This document shows positions 8,488 through 17,165 of a stretch of 64,000 nt of DNA, one piece after another. The DNA is taken from positions 50,577-114,576 of the forward strand of contig JAFYYV010000013.1 of assembly GCA_017557405.1 (NCBI GenBank). Reading direction: 5' to 3'. Both the position numbers and the translations under genes were made by a program. Source of the DNA: Prevotella sp. GTDB lineage: Bacteria; Bacteroidota; Bacteroidia; Bacteroidales; Bacteroidaceae. The notes under the pieces were generated by a model. It ran no database searches. It was not told the origin of the DNA and saw only the letters and a program-made list of their open reading frames with translations. Every line of letters starts with the position of its first letter. The stretch's first letter is position 1.

Positions 8488-9800
8488 AGCGTTTCCTCCT
8501 TTATTAATCTTTCATCCTTCATCCCTCTTCCTTCATCCCTTAAGATGAACATGAACAACGCTCCGACGAGCAGCATAATAATGCCTGTATAGACGAAAGG
8601 CAACCAGGGGTCTCTCACTAGTTCCAAGATGCTGATATTGCTCCATCGACCCATGCGCGTGTCGTAGTTCAGTTGATAGATTTTCCAACCATTGATGCTA
8701 TATGGTTTGTTCACCAAGATGTTGGTTTCGACATGTTTCTTCGACTTCGTGAAAATCTCGACACGCGAGATGAAACGTTGCGGTTCACGGTCGGCCATCA
8801 CAAGGCTGATGCTATCGTTCAATGCCAGCATCTGGAATGGGAACATATAACTTCCACACGTCAGCCACCCGCTACGTTCGATGCCTGTTTGGTCAGAAAC
8901 GGCTTTCACGAGCAATGCCGATGTGGCGCCCACTTGCTCCCATGGCTCGTAATAGGTGGTGTCGTCGGTCATCACAGGTTGTGCTTTGTCCATGAACTGC
9001 TCCACCTTGATGCGCCAGCCATTCAGAGATAGGGGTTTGTAAGTCTTCGCCCCATCGCTCGTGGCCTCCACTTGGGCCATCTCGGGTTTTCCACCTCCCA
9101 AAGGCCTGCCCGTCTGATGGTTCACGAGCAATAGTTTCGGCATATATTCGTCAATCTGGAACTTTTTCAGTTGAATGGCTAAAGGCAGTTCGTGGAACAC
9201 ACCTTCGTTGTCGATGGCTCGCCACTCGGGTTGGTCGTTGGCTATGGTCATCTGTAACCGTTGCATGTCGGCATTACCCAAAGTGGCTGTCAGAAGCGCA
9301 ATGAGCAATCCCAGATGGTTGAGGACAAATGGAAGGTCACGTGTTAGCAATCGCTTCCATCCTTGATGTAAGTGCAACAACCGATGAAGGGTGGTAAGTC
9401 CCAAGATGAAGGCCATCCATACATAGACCAACACAAAGGGCCAGAACGATAACATGCGCGATATTCCAATGACATCGGCTGCCGAATGATGAGCCACCAC
9501 GCCCGTCGAGTCGGTCAATTGCTTTGTGAGGCCCATGATGGTTGTCAACACTACGGCATAGACCAATGCTGGCACCGATGCCCATGGTGTTCCCAAGAAA
9601 CGGAAGGCATAGACCTTGTTTCGCAATACGTAGGCCATCGCCACCAATAAAAGGAAGCCAATGAGTACGAATACGTTGACAGGATAAGCAAAATGGCTCC
9701 ACACGACGGGTCCCACGCTTAGTTGGAGCAGTAGTCCGATGATCACCAATCCGCCACCGATGACAAAACCTTCTTTCAACTTCCAAGGTTTCTTCCACAT
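8484..9800 (-). CDS. resB: Cytochrome c biogenesis protein ResB/CcsB-type
   Basis: The 438-residue membrane protein has four N-terminal hydrophobic segments, a large periplasmic domain (about 185-395) and a final helix (VYTGIIMLLVGALFMFIL). This is the layout of ResB, which with CcsA forms the System II cytochrome c synthetase. Here the two are separate genes rather than the fused form seen in some Bacteroidetes. The last 16 residues (EGRGMKDERLIKEETL) are encoded by a GATGAAGGATGAAAG word repeat that runs into the ccsA start, so the C-terminus is probably a recent extension. A strong promoter lies just upstream. Confidence 0.88.
   Translation of the reverse strand: MWKKPWKLKEGFVIGGGLVIIGLLLQLSVGPVVWSHFAYPVNVFVLIGFLLLVAMAYVLRNKVYAFRFLGTPWASVPALVYAVVLTTIMGLTKQLTDSTGVVAHHSAADVIGISRMLSFWPFVLVYVWMAFILGLTTLHRLLHLHQGWKRLLTRDLPFVLNHLGLLIALLTATLGNADMQRLQMTIANDQPEWRAIDNEGVFHELPLAIQLKKFQIDEYMPKLLLVNHQTGRPLGGGKPEMAQVEATSDGAKTYKPLSLNGWRIKVEQFMDKAQPVMTDDTTYYEPWEQVGATSALLVKAVSDQTGIERSGWLTCGSYMFPFQMLALNDSISLVMADREPQRFISRVEIFTKSKKHVETNILVNKPYSINGWKIYQLNYDTRMGRWSNISILELVRDPWLPFVYTGIIMLLVGALFMFILRDEGRGMKDERLIKEETL
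8508..8546. repeat. Word repeat (GATGAAGGATGA type) at the resB end
   Basis: On the minus strand four imperfect GATGAAG/GATGAGG words form the last codons of resB, just before the ccsA start. Confidence 0.65.
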
Positions 9801-10107
9801 AAATTCTGATAGTTATTAAAAGGATACAACATCGAATATAATCGACAAAGTTAAGCATTTTTCAGCTAAAAACAAAAAATTTTTTTCCTATATATATTAT
9901 AATGTGGAAAAAACTCCTCTTGAAAAAAAAGTTTGCTTTGTTTTAAACCTTTTCTTTAATCCTGCGTCCAATAAACAGAAAGCAACAAAACAGGATAACT
10001 AAAAAACAATAATTAATAACCGTAGGGACTGGAGCTTTCAGGATGACAATCAGGATAACAACAGAAGAGCTCAGATCCCGAATAAAAACAAAGAAAGGAA
10101 ACAAAAA
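9801..10107. other. Non-coding divergent region
   Basis: No gene is seen. The left end carries the resB promoter. The right two-thirds is an A-rich leader before the gene at 10108, with no consensus -7 box that I can place, so that promoter is unassigned. Confidence 0.5.
9846..9875 (-). promoter_or_regulatory. Promoter of resB-ccsA
   Basis: The complement reads TTG (9873-9875), 19 bases, then TAACTTTG (9846-9853). This fits the Bacteroidetes -33/-7 pattern and lies 46 bases before the resB ATG. Confidence 0.7.
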
Positions 10108-10473
10108 ATGAAAAAGATTGTTCTGACACTGGTAGCCATGATGACATTCACTTTTGGTTATGCCAAAGACGAGAGTAACAAAGCAGAGCAAAGAGTGGTA
10201 AACGAAGTAAACTACGACATGACATTCGACATGCGCCGTCTGGCTTCAAAACTGGAGATGACCTCCGATCAGATGGAAGCAATGCAAGTCATTCAGAACG
10301 CATTCAACAACGAAATGCAGTCAGCAGCTACCGCTAAAGGCCTAGAGCGCAGATTCAAGGTTCGCCAGGCAGTGAGAAAGGATGTTCAGCAGACAAAACA
10401 AGTACTCAATGACAAACAGTTTGGTACCTATATGATGTTGCTGGGAACCACGTTACACAACAAAGGCCTTTAA
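10108..10473 (+). CDS. Small exported helical protein
   Basis: The 121-residue product has a clear signal peptide (MKKIVLTLVAMMTFTFGYAK). The mature part is all-helical and charged, with LEMTSDQMEAMQVIQNAFN, VRQAVRKDVQQTKQVLNDKQ and a closing MMLLGTTLHNKGL. The pattern of LTxxQ-like helices followed by a DKQFxxY helix recalls the small periplasmic Spy/CpxP-like and DUF4890-like proteins, but the match is loose. It stands alone between divergent resB and convergent wbqC and is followed by two terminators in a row, which suggests strong expression. Function unknown. Confidence 0.8.
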   Translation: MKKIVLTLVAMMTFTFGYAKDESNKAEQRVVNEVNYDMTFDMRRLASKLEMTSDQMEAMQVIQNAFNNEMQSAATAKGLERRFKVRQAVRKDVQQTKQVLNDKQFGTYMMLLGTTLHNKGL

Positions 10474-10478
10474 AAGTT

Positions 10479-10513
10479 ATCGGGGGAACGAAAGTTCTCC
10501 CGATGCTTTTTGT
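10479..10513 (+). terminator. Rho-independent terminator
   Basis: The stem ATCGGGGGAAC / GTTCTCCCGAT with a GAAA tetraloop is followed by GCTTTTTGTT. Confidence 0.9.
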
Positions 10514-10525
10514 TGATAGTTTGAT

Positions 10526-10557
10526 GAGTTTGCCTTTCGAGGCAGACTCTTTTTTTG
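10526..10557 (+). terminator. Second, tandem terminator
   Basis: The stem GAGTTTGCCT / AGGCAGACTC with a TTCG loop is followed by TTTTTTT, 13 bases after the first terminator. It also shields the convergent wbqC. Confidence 0.85.
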
Positions 10558-10564
10558 CTATTTC

Positions 10565-11179
10565 TTATAGGAAGAAGATGGCTTCGTTGCCTTCGTTGAA
10601 CAGCAGGTCGAGAATGCTGAGGTTAGGTTGGAAACCGTGGCGCGAAGCGTATTGCTGATAATAGGGACGCGGCTCAAAGTCGGTATCGGGTAGTGGATGC
10701 TTGGGGTGGATGACCTCTCGGAAATCGGAAAACGATGGTGAATTGTCAATGTGTAAATACTCGCTTGTGCGGGCAAGGTTGGGTTGGATATCGAGCAGTT
10801 CGCACACTTTATTGGTGATCTCCATGTTGAAGTCGAACAAAAAGTCCCAACGACGCTCGAAGAACTGACGTAGGTCGTCGGCATAGAACTCGAAGAAGGG
10901 ACTCTCACCGTAAGCCGACTGCAGAGCATTCCAATGCAGATGCCGCCACGCTCCGTGGTCGCTAATGCGGACATCGCGCATCAGGCATTTCCCCTCCGTG
11001 CGCTCTACAGGCACCGTGAGCACTTGCGAACCGTTGGCTGTTGCTATGCGGCAGCGATTGCGGTAGGTCTGCTTCTGGAAATGGTCGTATTGCTCTATCT
11101 GACAATGGTCGTATCTATAGAGCTTCTGATACCATTGGACAGGGCCGAAATAGGTGGAGGTAAGCAGGGCAGTGGACAT
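10565..11179 (-). CDS. WbqC-like family protein
   Basis: The start at 11179 gives 204 residues beginning MSTALLTSTYFGPVQWYQKL. The YFGPVQWYQ start, the LTVPVER strand, the WRHLHWNALQSAYGESPFFEFY motif and the DFRE..HPK stretch fit the WbqC-like family. Its members are linked to surface polysaccharide or cell-envelope loci, and their enzymatic role is not settled. It is the last gene of the dapB - lepB - lepB paralogue - wbqC run, a common Bacteroidales order, 23 bases after the signal peptidase paralogue. An upstream in-frame extension overlaps that neighbour and was rejected because family homology starts at MSTALL. Confidence 0.88.
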   Translation of the reverse strand: MSTALLTSTYFGPVQWYQKLYRYDHCQIEQYDHFQKQTYRNRCRIATANGSQVLTVPVERTEGKCLMRDVRISDHGAWRHLHWNALQSAYGESPFFEFYADDLRQFFERRWDFLFDFNMEITNKVCELLDIQPNLARTSEYLHIDNSPSFSDFREVIHPKHPLPDTDFEPRPYYQQYASRHGFQPNLSILDLLFNEGNEAIFFL

Positions 11180-11202
11180 GGATATTGGGTGGTAGGTGTT
11201 GG

Positions 11203-11661
11203 TCAATGGCCGATTCCCTTGAATAGTCGGTGGGCTTTGCCAATGATATCGCCTCGTGCAACGAGCGAATGGTCTCTTCCCATGTTGACCAAGAAGATAT
11301 TGCATTCGCCACAAGTGCATTTGGGATGGCATTGTTTGGGGATGAGGAACTGTTCGCCTTCCCAAAGGATGGTGTCGCCAGGCACAGCTTCAATGCGGCC
11401 AATGTAGTTGCAAGTGTCGCCGAAGACCACCAAGTCGCCTTTCGCCAACGTGTGGCGCGACAGTCGATTGACCAGCACACGGTCTCCTTGGCTGAGGAAA
11501 GGTCTCATGCTATTGTCTGGAACGGTGAAGATGGTGGCAACAAAAGCCCTTATCAGGAGCATCAATGCCAACAGACAAAGACAATTGACAACGAACAAGA
11601 GCCACTGGCGCAGCACAGATGTGCGGCGTGTAGGGGATTTTTTCATGGTCTCGTTGTTCAT
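11203..11661 (-). CDS. Divergent S26 signal-peptidase paralogue lacking the catalytic Lys
   Basis: This 152-residue protein has one N-terminal membrane helix and the Ser box (PDNSMRP, Ser about 51) of type I signal peptidases. Where the general-base Lys should sit, in YIKR..GLPGD, it reads YIGRIEAVPGD, so Lys is Gly (about 88). The C-terminal GDNRxxSxDSR box is reduced to MGRDHSLVARGDIIGKA. Between them is a four-cysteine cluster CHPKCTCGEC. Either it is inactive, uses another base, or has a scaffold role beside full LepB. The ATG at 11661 is chosen over a TTG six bases before; ATG 11646 is also possible. It lies 42 bases after lepB. Confidence 0.8.
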   Translation of the reverse strand: MNNETMKKSPTRRTSVLRQWLLFVVNCLCLLALMLLIRAFVATIFTVPDNSMRPFLSQGDRVLVNRLSRHTLAKGDLVVFGDTCNYIGRIEAVPGDTILWEGEQFLIPKQCHPKCTCGECNIFLVNMGRDHSLVARGDIIGKAHRLFKGIGH

Positions 11662-11703
11662 TGTCAATTGTTAATAGTTCAGGTCTTCGGTCGTGCAGCG
11701 TGG

Positions 11704-13119
11704 CTATTTGATGTTATCGACCATTCGGAATAATCGGCTCCATCTGATACCCGAGAATCCGTGTCGGTCGGGGTCACTGCTCCACCAAATGAAGATAGGC
11801 TTACCCACCACATGGTCTTCGGGAACGAAGCCCCAGTAGCGTGAGTCGGCTGAGTTGTGGCGATTGTCGCCCATCATCCAGTAATAGTCCATCTTGAAGG
11901 TATAGCTGTCGGCCAACTTTCCGTTGATATAGATCTGTCCGTTCTTCACCGCAAGGTCGTTGCCTTCGTAGACGCGAATCGGACGCTCGTAGACAGCGAT
12001 GTTGTCCATCGAGAGTTTCACGCTCTCACCCTTCTTGGGAATCCAGATGGGGCCATAGTTGTCGCGTGTCCAACCATAGGAGGCATTACGCGGATACACT
12101 TGGTCGTCGGGACGAATAGTGGTGTTGAGACTGATGCTGTCGACAATGTCCTTGTGGGCTGCCAATGCCTTTGCTGCCTGGGCGGTGAGTGGCATCGCGC
12201 CATACATGTTGAGGTCTCTCAACTGTTCGGTAGAGATGTCCAACTCCTTCATCAGTTCATCGGGCAGGTTCTGCTTCAACTTCATCCGATACGTATATTG
12301 CACGTTGTCGGGCTCCTTGTTGGGCTTTCCGTCAAGATAGACGATACGATCCTTGATCTGGAGCGTCTGTCCAGGCAGACCCACACAACGCTTCACGTAG
12401 TTCTCGCGGCGGTCGGTGGGACGGGCGGTGATGTCGCCATATTCATGTGGATTGTTTGCCACGTAGTTGCGACCGAACGCATACACCTGTTTGTAGAGGT
12501 CGTAGATCTGCGCCTGGTTCATGGTCTCGAAACTCGGATTGCCGATGTTCTGGGCGTAGATCTGCTCACCGCTGTCGTACACCATGCGATAATACTCGGT
12601 CTGGTATTGCACCTCGTTGCAGATGGTATCGCCTGCAGGGTAGTTGAACACCACAATGTCGTTCAACTGCACATCACCCAAACCCTTCACACGGCGATAG
12701 TCCCAATGAGGCCAAGCGATATACGACTTGGTGCCGAAGAGAGGGAGCGTGTGTTGGGTGAGCGGCATGGTCAATGGCGTCTGTGGGATTCGAGGACCGT
12801 AACTCAACTTCGAGACGAAGAGGTAATCGCCCGTGAGAAGCGATTTCTCCAACGAACTGCTGGGAATCACGTAGTTCTGGAAGAAGAACTGGTTGATGAA
12901 ATAAACGGCCACGAGGGCGAACACCAAGGCGTCGACCCACGACATTATGAAACGTATAGGCCCCTCGGCCTCTTTCCACCATTGCCAACGAATCTTTTTT
13001 GTGATATAAACATCGAAGATGAAGGGCACCACAAGCAGTCCCCACCACGACTTCACCCAATAAAGGAATAACAGATAGAGTGCAAGAACCACCAGAAACT
13101 TGGCCCATTGCACCTTCAT
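11704..13119 (-). CDS. lepB: Signal peptidase I
   Basis: The 471-residue enzyme cleaves signal peptides from exported preproteins at the outer face of the inner membrane. Hydrophobic segments lie at about 5-30 and 58-80. The Ser box is IPSSSLEKS (Ser 89), the Lys box is NYVKRCVGLPG (Lys 243), and the C-terminal box is MGDNRHNSADSRYWGFVP. A large insertion of roughly 130 residues between the Ser and Lys boxes is usual in Bacteroidetes. The ATG at 13119 (MKVQWAKF) is preferred. The longer in-frame start at 13152 would add MKNERLKKKPN, which is encoded by a TTTCATTTTTCATT word repeat. It is adjacent to its degenerate paralogue. Confidence 0.93.
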   Translation of the reverse strand: MKVQWAKFLVVLALYLLFLYWVKSWWGLLVVPFIFDVYITKKIRWQWWKEAEGPIRFIMSWVDALVFALVAVYFINQFFFQNYVIPSSSLEKSLLTGDYLFVSKLSYGPRIPQTPLTMPLTQHTLPLFGTKSYIAWPHWDYRRVKGLGDVQLNDIVVFNYPAGDTICNEVQYQTEYYRMVYDSGEQIYAQNIGNPSFETMNQAQIYDLYKQVYAFGRNYVANNPHEYGDITARPTDRRENYVKRCVGLPGQTLQIKDRIVYLDGKPNKEPDNVQYTYRMKLKQNLPDELMKELDISTEQLRDLNMYGAMPLTAQAAKALAAHKDIVDSISLNTTIRPDDQVYPRNASYGWTRDNYGPIWIPKKGESVKLSMDNIAVYERPIRVYEGNDLAVKNGQIYINGKLADSYTFKMDYYWMMGDNRHNSADSRYWGFVPEDHVVGKPIFIWWSSDPDRHGFSGIRWSRLFRMVDNIK

Positions 13120-13358
13120 ATTGGGCTTTTTCTTTAATCTTTCATTTTTCATTTTTAATTCCTATTTCCGTATTACATTTAGGAGTCTTGAGTTAAATGC
13201 TTTTGTCCCTTTAAGCCCAACCACTCCCCTTTCTTTCTCCGCTTCGCTATGAAAGCGTCTCCAAGGAGCCGAGCGATACCCTTTATGCTTCTATTGACGC
13301 CCCGATGTTCAGAATGGTTGCGACAAAAGGAATCATTAACTTTTCCAGGGTCTCTATG
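13120..13358. repeat. Gap with word repeats between dapB and lepB
   Basis: Positions 13136-13160 are a TTTCATTTTTCATTTT repeat (GATGAAGGATGA family, minus strand). Positions 13236-13280 contain CGCTTCGCTATGAAAGCG and GGAGCCGAGCG, related to pieces at about 22340 and 26625. No gene or clear promoter is seen. Confidence 0.4.
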
Positions 13359-14075
13359 TTAAAATTTGAACATATCGTCGATGGTCAACAACCCCTCGTG
13401 GTCCTTGGTATATTCTGCTGCGAGCACGGCACCGAGTGCAAAACCTTTGCGCGAGTGGGCATCGTGGCTGATGGTGATGATATCTGCATCAGAATCGTAG
13501 CGGATAGTATGGATTCCAGGCACTTCACCACGACGGATATGGTCCACACGCAGCAGTTTTTTGTCAGTTGTGTCCTCGGCCCATGCCTCCTTGCGGTCAA
13601 TCTCTTGAACAATCTGCTCAGCCAACGTGATGGCCGTGCCACTGGGATGGTCGAGTTTGTGCACATGGTGCGTCTCTTCCATTTCCACGTCGTATTGGGG
13701 GAATTGGTTCATGATACGCGCCAGATAGCGGTTCACAGCCGAGAAGATGGCAACGCCGACCGAGAAGTTCGAAGCCCAGAACAATGTCTTGCCTTCCTCT
13801 TTGCACATGCGGCGCACCTCGTCGCCATGTTCCTTCATCCATCCTGTCGAGCCACTCACCACCTTCACGCCCTTTGCCCAAGCCTTCAGGTAGTTGCCAT
13901 AAGCCACCTGCGGGGCGGTGAATTCGATGGCCACATCGGCCGAGGCAAAGGCTTCGCTCTCGAAGTCTTCCTGGTTGTCAATGTCAATAATGCTCACAAT
14001 CTCATGACCACGGTCAAGGGCTATCTGCTCTATCATCTTGCCCATCTTGCCGTAGCCTATCAATGCAATTTTCAT
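13359..14075 (-). CDS. dapB: 4-hydroxy-tetrahydrodipicolinate reductase
   Basis: This 238-residue enzyme of the lysine/diaminopimelate pathway reduces 4-hydroxy-tetrahydrodipicolinate with NAD(P)H in the cytoplasm. It begins with the nucleotide-binding motif IALIGYGKMGKMI. The substrate-binding signature is complete: EETHHVHKLDHPSGTA, with the catalytic His pair and Lys. SGSTGWMKEHG and NFSVGVAIF are also typical. The start at 14075 puts the Rossmann motif at the N-terminus; the longer frame upstream adds nothing family-like. A TATCTTTG box (complement of 14105-14112) lies 30 bases upstream. It heads the lepB - wbqC run, with a 239-base gap. Confidence 0.95.
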   Translation of the reverse strand: MKIALIGYGKMGKMIEQIALDRGHEIVSIIDIDNQEDFESEAFASADVAIEFTAPQVAYGNYLKAWAKGVKVVSGSTGWMKEHGDEVRRMCKEEGKTLFWASNFSVGVAIFSAVNRYLARIMNQFPQYDVEMEETHHVHKLDHPSGTAITLAEQIVQEIDRKEAWAEDTTDKKLLRVDHIRRGEVPGIHTIRYDSDADIITISHDAHSRKGFALGAVLAAEYTKDHEGLLTIDDMFKF

Positions 14076-14104
14076 ATCTATTTTTGTTTCCTTAAAATTC
14101 TCTG

Positions 14105-14112
14105 CAAAGATA
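14105..14112 (-). promoter_or_regulatory. -7 promoter box of dapB
   Basis: The complement reads TATCTTTG. A TTG at 14136-14138 on the complement is 23 bases away, slightly longer than ideal. Confidence 0.5.
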
Positions 14113-14218
14113 ATGATTTTCAAACACATATTGTGCAACTCATCACGAAAAAATACAAAAAACTCGGTGTCCCGCTAAAAAAATGAGCTTCTATGCTCCA
14201 TATATCCGAAAAAAAAAG

Positions 14219-14226
14219 TAGTTTTG
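14219..14226 (+). promoter_or_regulatory. -7 promoter box of the DUF2851-like gene
   Basis: TAGTTTTG ends 22 bases before the ATG at 14249. No good -33 element is seen. Confidence 0.45.
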
Positions 14227-14248
14227 CATTGATTAATCGCCATTTTGC

Positions 14249-15547
14249 ATGGAACAACTGCTTCATTACGTCTGGAAGCACAAGCTCTTCCCACTCCATG
14301 AACTCCGAACCACCGATGGACGGAGCGTGGAGGTCGTCGATACAGGATTGCACAACCGCAATGCCGGCCCCGACTTCTTCAACGCCAAGCTGAAGATCGA
14401 TGGTACGTTGTGGGTGGGGAATGTCGAGATTCATCTCCGCGCCAGCGATTGGTACGCCCACCATCACGATACCGATGAGGCCTACAACAACGTGGTGCTT
14501 CACGTGTGTGGTGAGATAGATGCTGTTGTTTGCACCCAAAACGGGCGCCAGCTACCGCAGATGCAACTCGACGTACCTCCTTATGTACGCGAGAACTACC
14601 AATTGCTGCTGGCCACCATGCAGTATCCACCCTGCTATCGCATCATCCCAGGTCTTTCGAAACTGATGATCCATTCGTGGATGAGCGCCTTGCAGACCGA
14701 GCGGTTGGAGCAGAAGACCGAGGCCATCCATCAACGTCTGAAACAATGTAACGGTTCTTGGGAGGCGGCCTGTTTCGTCACACTCGCTCGCAATTACGGA
14801 TTCGGTATCAACGGCGATGCATTCGAGCATTGGGCTTTGGCCGTTCCACTCGAAGCCGTGGGGCATCATCGCGACGACTTGTTCCAGATAGAGGCCATCT
14901 TCATGGGACAGGCAGGTCTGCTCGACCCTCTCTCCATCAGCGAGGCCCATCGTCCAGAAGCTCTTGCCGACGACTATTTCCAACGTCTTCGCAACGAATA
15001 CACTTATCTTGCCCACAAGTTCTCGCTCACGCCCATCGACCATCAGCAGTGGCGGTTCATGCGGCTGCGTCCGCAGAACTTCCCTTACATTCGCATTGCC
15101 CAGCTCGCCAACCTTTATTACAACCGACGTGCGAGTCTCAGCCAGTTGGTCGAATGCGAGACTGTGGACCAACTTCACGAAGCCCTTGCCACCCAAGCCA
15201 CACCCTATTGGCAGACCCACTATTCGTTTGGCGCACTCAGTAGGAAAAACGCGAAACGGCTCTCGAAAAGCTCCATCGACCTATTGCTCATCAATACCGT
15301 CATCCCGTTGCTCTTCGCCTATGGTCGGTTCAGGTCGTCGGAGAAGCTCTGCGACCGCGCTTTCGACTTGTTGGAACAACTCAAAGCCGAGCAAAACCAT
15401 ATCATCCGACTTTGGAACGAGTGCGGAATCGAGGTGAAGTCGGCCGCCGACTCGCAGGCGCTCATCCAACTGAAAAACGAATATTGCGACCGGAAAGACT
15501 GCCTGCGCTGCCGATTCGGTTATGAGTATCTGAAACAAAAGAACTAA
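14249..15547 (+). CDS. DUF2851-like protein
   Basis: The 432-residue cytoplasmic protein begins MEQLLHYVWKHKLFP and continues with VVDTGLHNRNAGPDFFNAKL and WVGNVEIHLRASDWYAHHH. These blocks I recognise as typical of DUF2851, a family largely restricted to Bacteroidetes. The second half is helical, and the C-terminus carries a Cys cluster (CDRKDCLRCRFGYEYL) that could bind metal. The GNVEIH-like core is reminiscent of nuclease-type folds, but no role is established. It leads a tight plus-strand unit with a thioesterase (12 bases on) and dprA (4-base overlap), which hints at shared expression rather than shared function. Confidence 0.85.
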   Translation: MEQLLHYVWKHKLFPLHELRTTDGRSVEVVDTGLHNRNAGPDFFNAKLKIDGTLWVGNVEIHLRASDWYAHHHDTDEAYNNVVLHVCGEIDAVVCTQNGRQLPQMQLDVPPYVRENYQLLLATMQYPPCYRIIPGLSKLMIHSWMSALQTERLEQKTEAIHQRLKQCNGSWEAACFVTLARNYGFGINGDAFEHWALAVPLEAVGHHRDDLFQIEAIFMGQAGLLDPLSISEAHRPEALADDYFQRLRNEYTYLAHKFSLTPIDHQQWRFMRLRPQNFPYIRIAQLANLYYNRRASLSQLVECETVDQLHEALATQATPYWQTHYSFGALSRKNAKRLSKSSIDLLLINTVIPLLFAYGRFRSSEKLCDRAFDLLEQLKAEQNHIIRLWNECGIEVKSAADSQALIQLKNEYCDRKDCLRCRFGYEYLKQKN

Positions 15548-15559
15548 CATCCAACACCT

Positions 15560-15964
15560 ATGAACTATATCTTCGAAACCCGAATGGAAGTGCGCGACTA
15601 CGAATGCGACATCGAAGGCATTGTCAACAATGCCAACTACTTGCATTACATCGAGCACACGCGCCATCTCTTCTTGCGCTCGCTTGGTGTCAGTTTTGCC
15701 GAACTCCATCTGAAAGGTGTCGACCCTGTTGTGGCGCGCATGAACCTGCAATACAAGACGCCCCTGCGTTGCGACGACGAGTTCATCTCGCGTCTGGCGC
15801 TCACCAAGGAAGGCATTCGCTATATTTTCCATCAAGACATCTTCCGCGCTTCCGACGAAAAGATCTGCCTGCGTGCGAAGGTGGAACTCGTCTGTCTTAT
15901 CAACGGACGGTTGAGTGTGTCGGAAGACTACGATCGTGCATTTGAAAAATTCCTGAATCCATGA
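15560..15964 (+). CDS. Acyl-CoA thioesterase, hot-dog fold (YbgC/4HBT type)
   Basis: The 134-residue protein has the single hot-dog domain of the 4-hydroxybenzoyl-CoA thioesterase group. Near the N-terminus is VRDYECDIEGIVNNANYLHYIEHTR. In YbgC-type enzymes a Tyr/Asp...G.V....Y..Y.E pattern carries the catalytic Asp; here Asp of ECDIEGIVNN is the candidate. Acyl-CoA hydrolysis in the cytoplasm is the expected activity, with the natural acyl chain unknown. It sits 12 bases after the DUF2851-like gene, and its last codons overlap the dprA start by four bases, so dprA is probably translationally coupled to it. Confidence 0.88.
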   Translation: MNYIFETRMEVRDYECDIEGIVNNANYLHYIEHTRHLFLRSLGVSFAELHLKGVDPVVARMNLQYKTPLRCDDEFISRLALTKEGIRYIFHQDIFRASDEKICLRAKVELVCLINGRLSVSEDYDRAFEKFLNP

Positions 15965-17106
15965 CGCAACACTCTGAACCCTCTCCACAGGAGGTCATCA
16001 ATGCCATAGCCCTGACGCGCCTCGCAGGTTGTCCGCAGTCCGTCGTGCTCGAGCTCTATCGTCGATTGGGTTCGGCCACTGAAATCATCAACCAGCGCGA
16101 CCAGTTGCCCAGTCTTTTCCCCGACATTCAACAACGCATCAGCCAAGCTTTTGAGGGCCTCGGTCAGGCACTCCAACGCGCAGAGGAGGAATATCGATAT
16201 GCTGAGGAGAACAGCGTGCAAGTGCTGACGTTGAACGATGCGCGCTATCCCCAGCGACTGCGTGAATGTCCCGATGCACCGCTCGTGCTCTATTACAAGG
16301 GAGTCGCCGACCTCAACCAGTCGCGTGTCATTAGCATCGTGGGAACCCGGTTCTGCACCGCCTATGGTCAAGACCTCGTGCGCCGCTTCATCATCGACCT
16401 GCGCACACATTGTCCCCATGCACTCATTGTCAGCGGATTGGCCTATGGCATTGACGTCTCTGCCCATCGCAACGCACTTGAAAACGGATACGAGACGGTG
16501 GCCGTGCTGGCTCATGGACTCGACACCCTCTACCCGTCGCGACACGCCAACACTGCGAAGAAGATGCTTTATCAGGGGGGATTGCTGACCGAATATCCCA
16601 CACATACGAATGTCGACAAGGGCAACTTTGTGCGTCGAAACCGCATAGTGGCAGGCATCAGCGACGCAACCATCCTTGTCGAGAGTGCGGCTCATGGAGG
16701 CGGACTCATCACCACACGCATCGCACGCGATTATTCGCGCGATGTCTTTGCCTTCCCTGGTCCCGTGGGAGCACAGTTCAGCGAAGGTTGCAACAATCTG
16801 ATTCGAGATAATGGCGCCGCCCTCATCTCCTCGGCCGACGACTTTGTGCGGGCGATGGGGTGGGAGGAAGACGCCCTGCGGGCAAAGGCACAAAAAAACG
16901 GCATCGAGCGACAACTCTTCCCCGAACTGACAGATGAGGAAAAACTCGTCGTCGAAGCCTTGCAGAAACACAACGACCTGCAAATCAACGTGCTCAGTGT
17001 GCAGACCAATATCGCCATAGGCCCTCTCACCGCCATCCTCTTCACGTTGGAGATGAAAGGGGTTGTCCGTCCGCTATCGGGTGGAGCCTACCATTTGCTT
17101 GCCTGA
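15961..17106 (+). CDS. dprA: DNA-processing protein DprA
   Basis: The 381-residue protein loads RecA on incoming single-stranded DNA during natural transformation. It has a short N-terminal SAM-like region and then the Rossmann-type DprA core: VGTRFCTAYG, SGLAYGIDVSAHRNAL, VAVLAHGLDTLYPSRH, GGLLTEYP, NRIVAGISDATILVESAAHGG and VFAFPG. A C-terminal winged-helix-like region (from about 320) closes it. Length is usual. It overlaps the thioesterase by ATGA. comF, another competence-type gene, lies about 1 kb away on the other strand. Confidence 0.95.
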   Translation: MTQHSEPSPQEVINAIALTRLAGCPQSVVLELYRRLGSATEIINQRDQLPSLFPDIQQRISQAFEGLGQALQRAEEEYRYAEENSVQVLTLNDARYPQRLRECPDAPLVLYYKGVADLNQSRVISIVGTRFCTAYGQDLVRRFIIDLRTHCPHALIVSGLAYGIDVSAHRNALENGYETVAVLAHGLDTLYPSRHANTAKKMLYQGGLLTEYPTHTNVDKGNFVRRNRIVAGISDATILVESAAHGGGLITTRIARDYSRDVFAFPGPVGAQFSEGCNNLIRDNGAALISSADDFVRAMGWEEDALRAKAQKNGIERQLFPELTDEEKLVVEALQKHNDLQINVLSVQTNIAIGPLTAILFTLEMKGVVRPLSGGAYHLLA

Positions 17107-17128
17107 CAACACTTGAACACAAACAGAT

Positions 17129-17165
17129 AAGCTATGCTTTCATTTCGGAAGCATAGCTTTTTCGT
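17129..17165 (+). terminator. Terminator after dprA
   Basis: The perfect 11-base stem AAGCTATGCTT / AAGCATAGCTT (17129-17139 with 17149-17159) is followed by TTTCG. Confidence 0.8.

Noticed and set aside
10565-11365. Longer start of the WbqC-like protein
   Set aside because: The extra 62 residues overlap the signal peptidase paralogue and lack family sequence; homology begins at MSTALLTSTYFGP.
11857-13071. 404-codon plus-strand frame opposite lepB
   Set aside because: A shadow produced by lepB codon bias; lepB has all its catalytic boxes.
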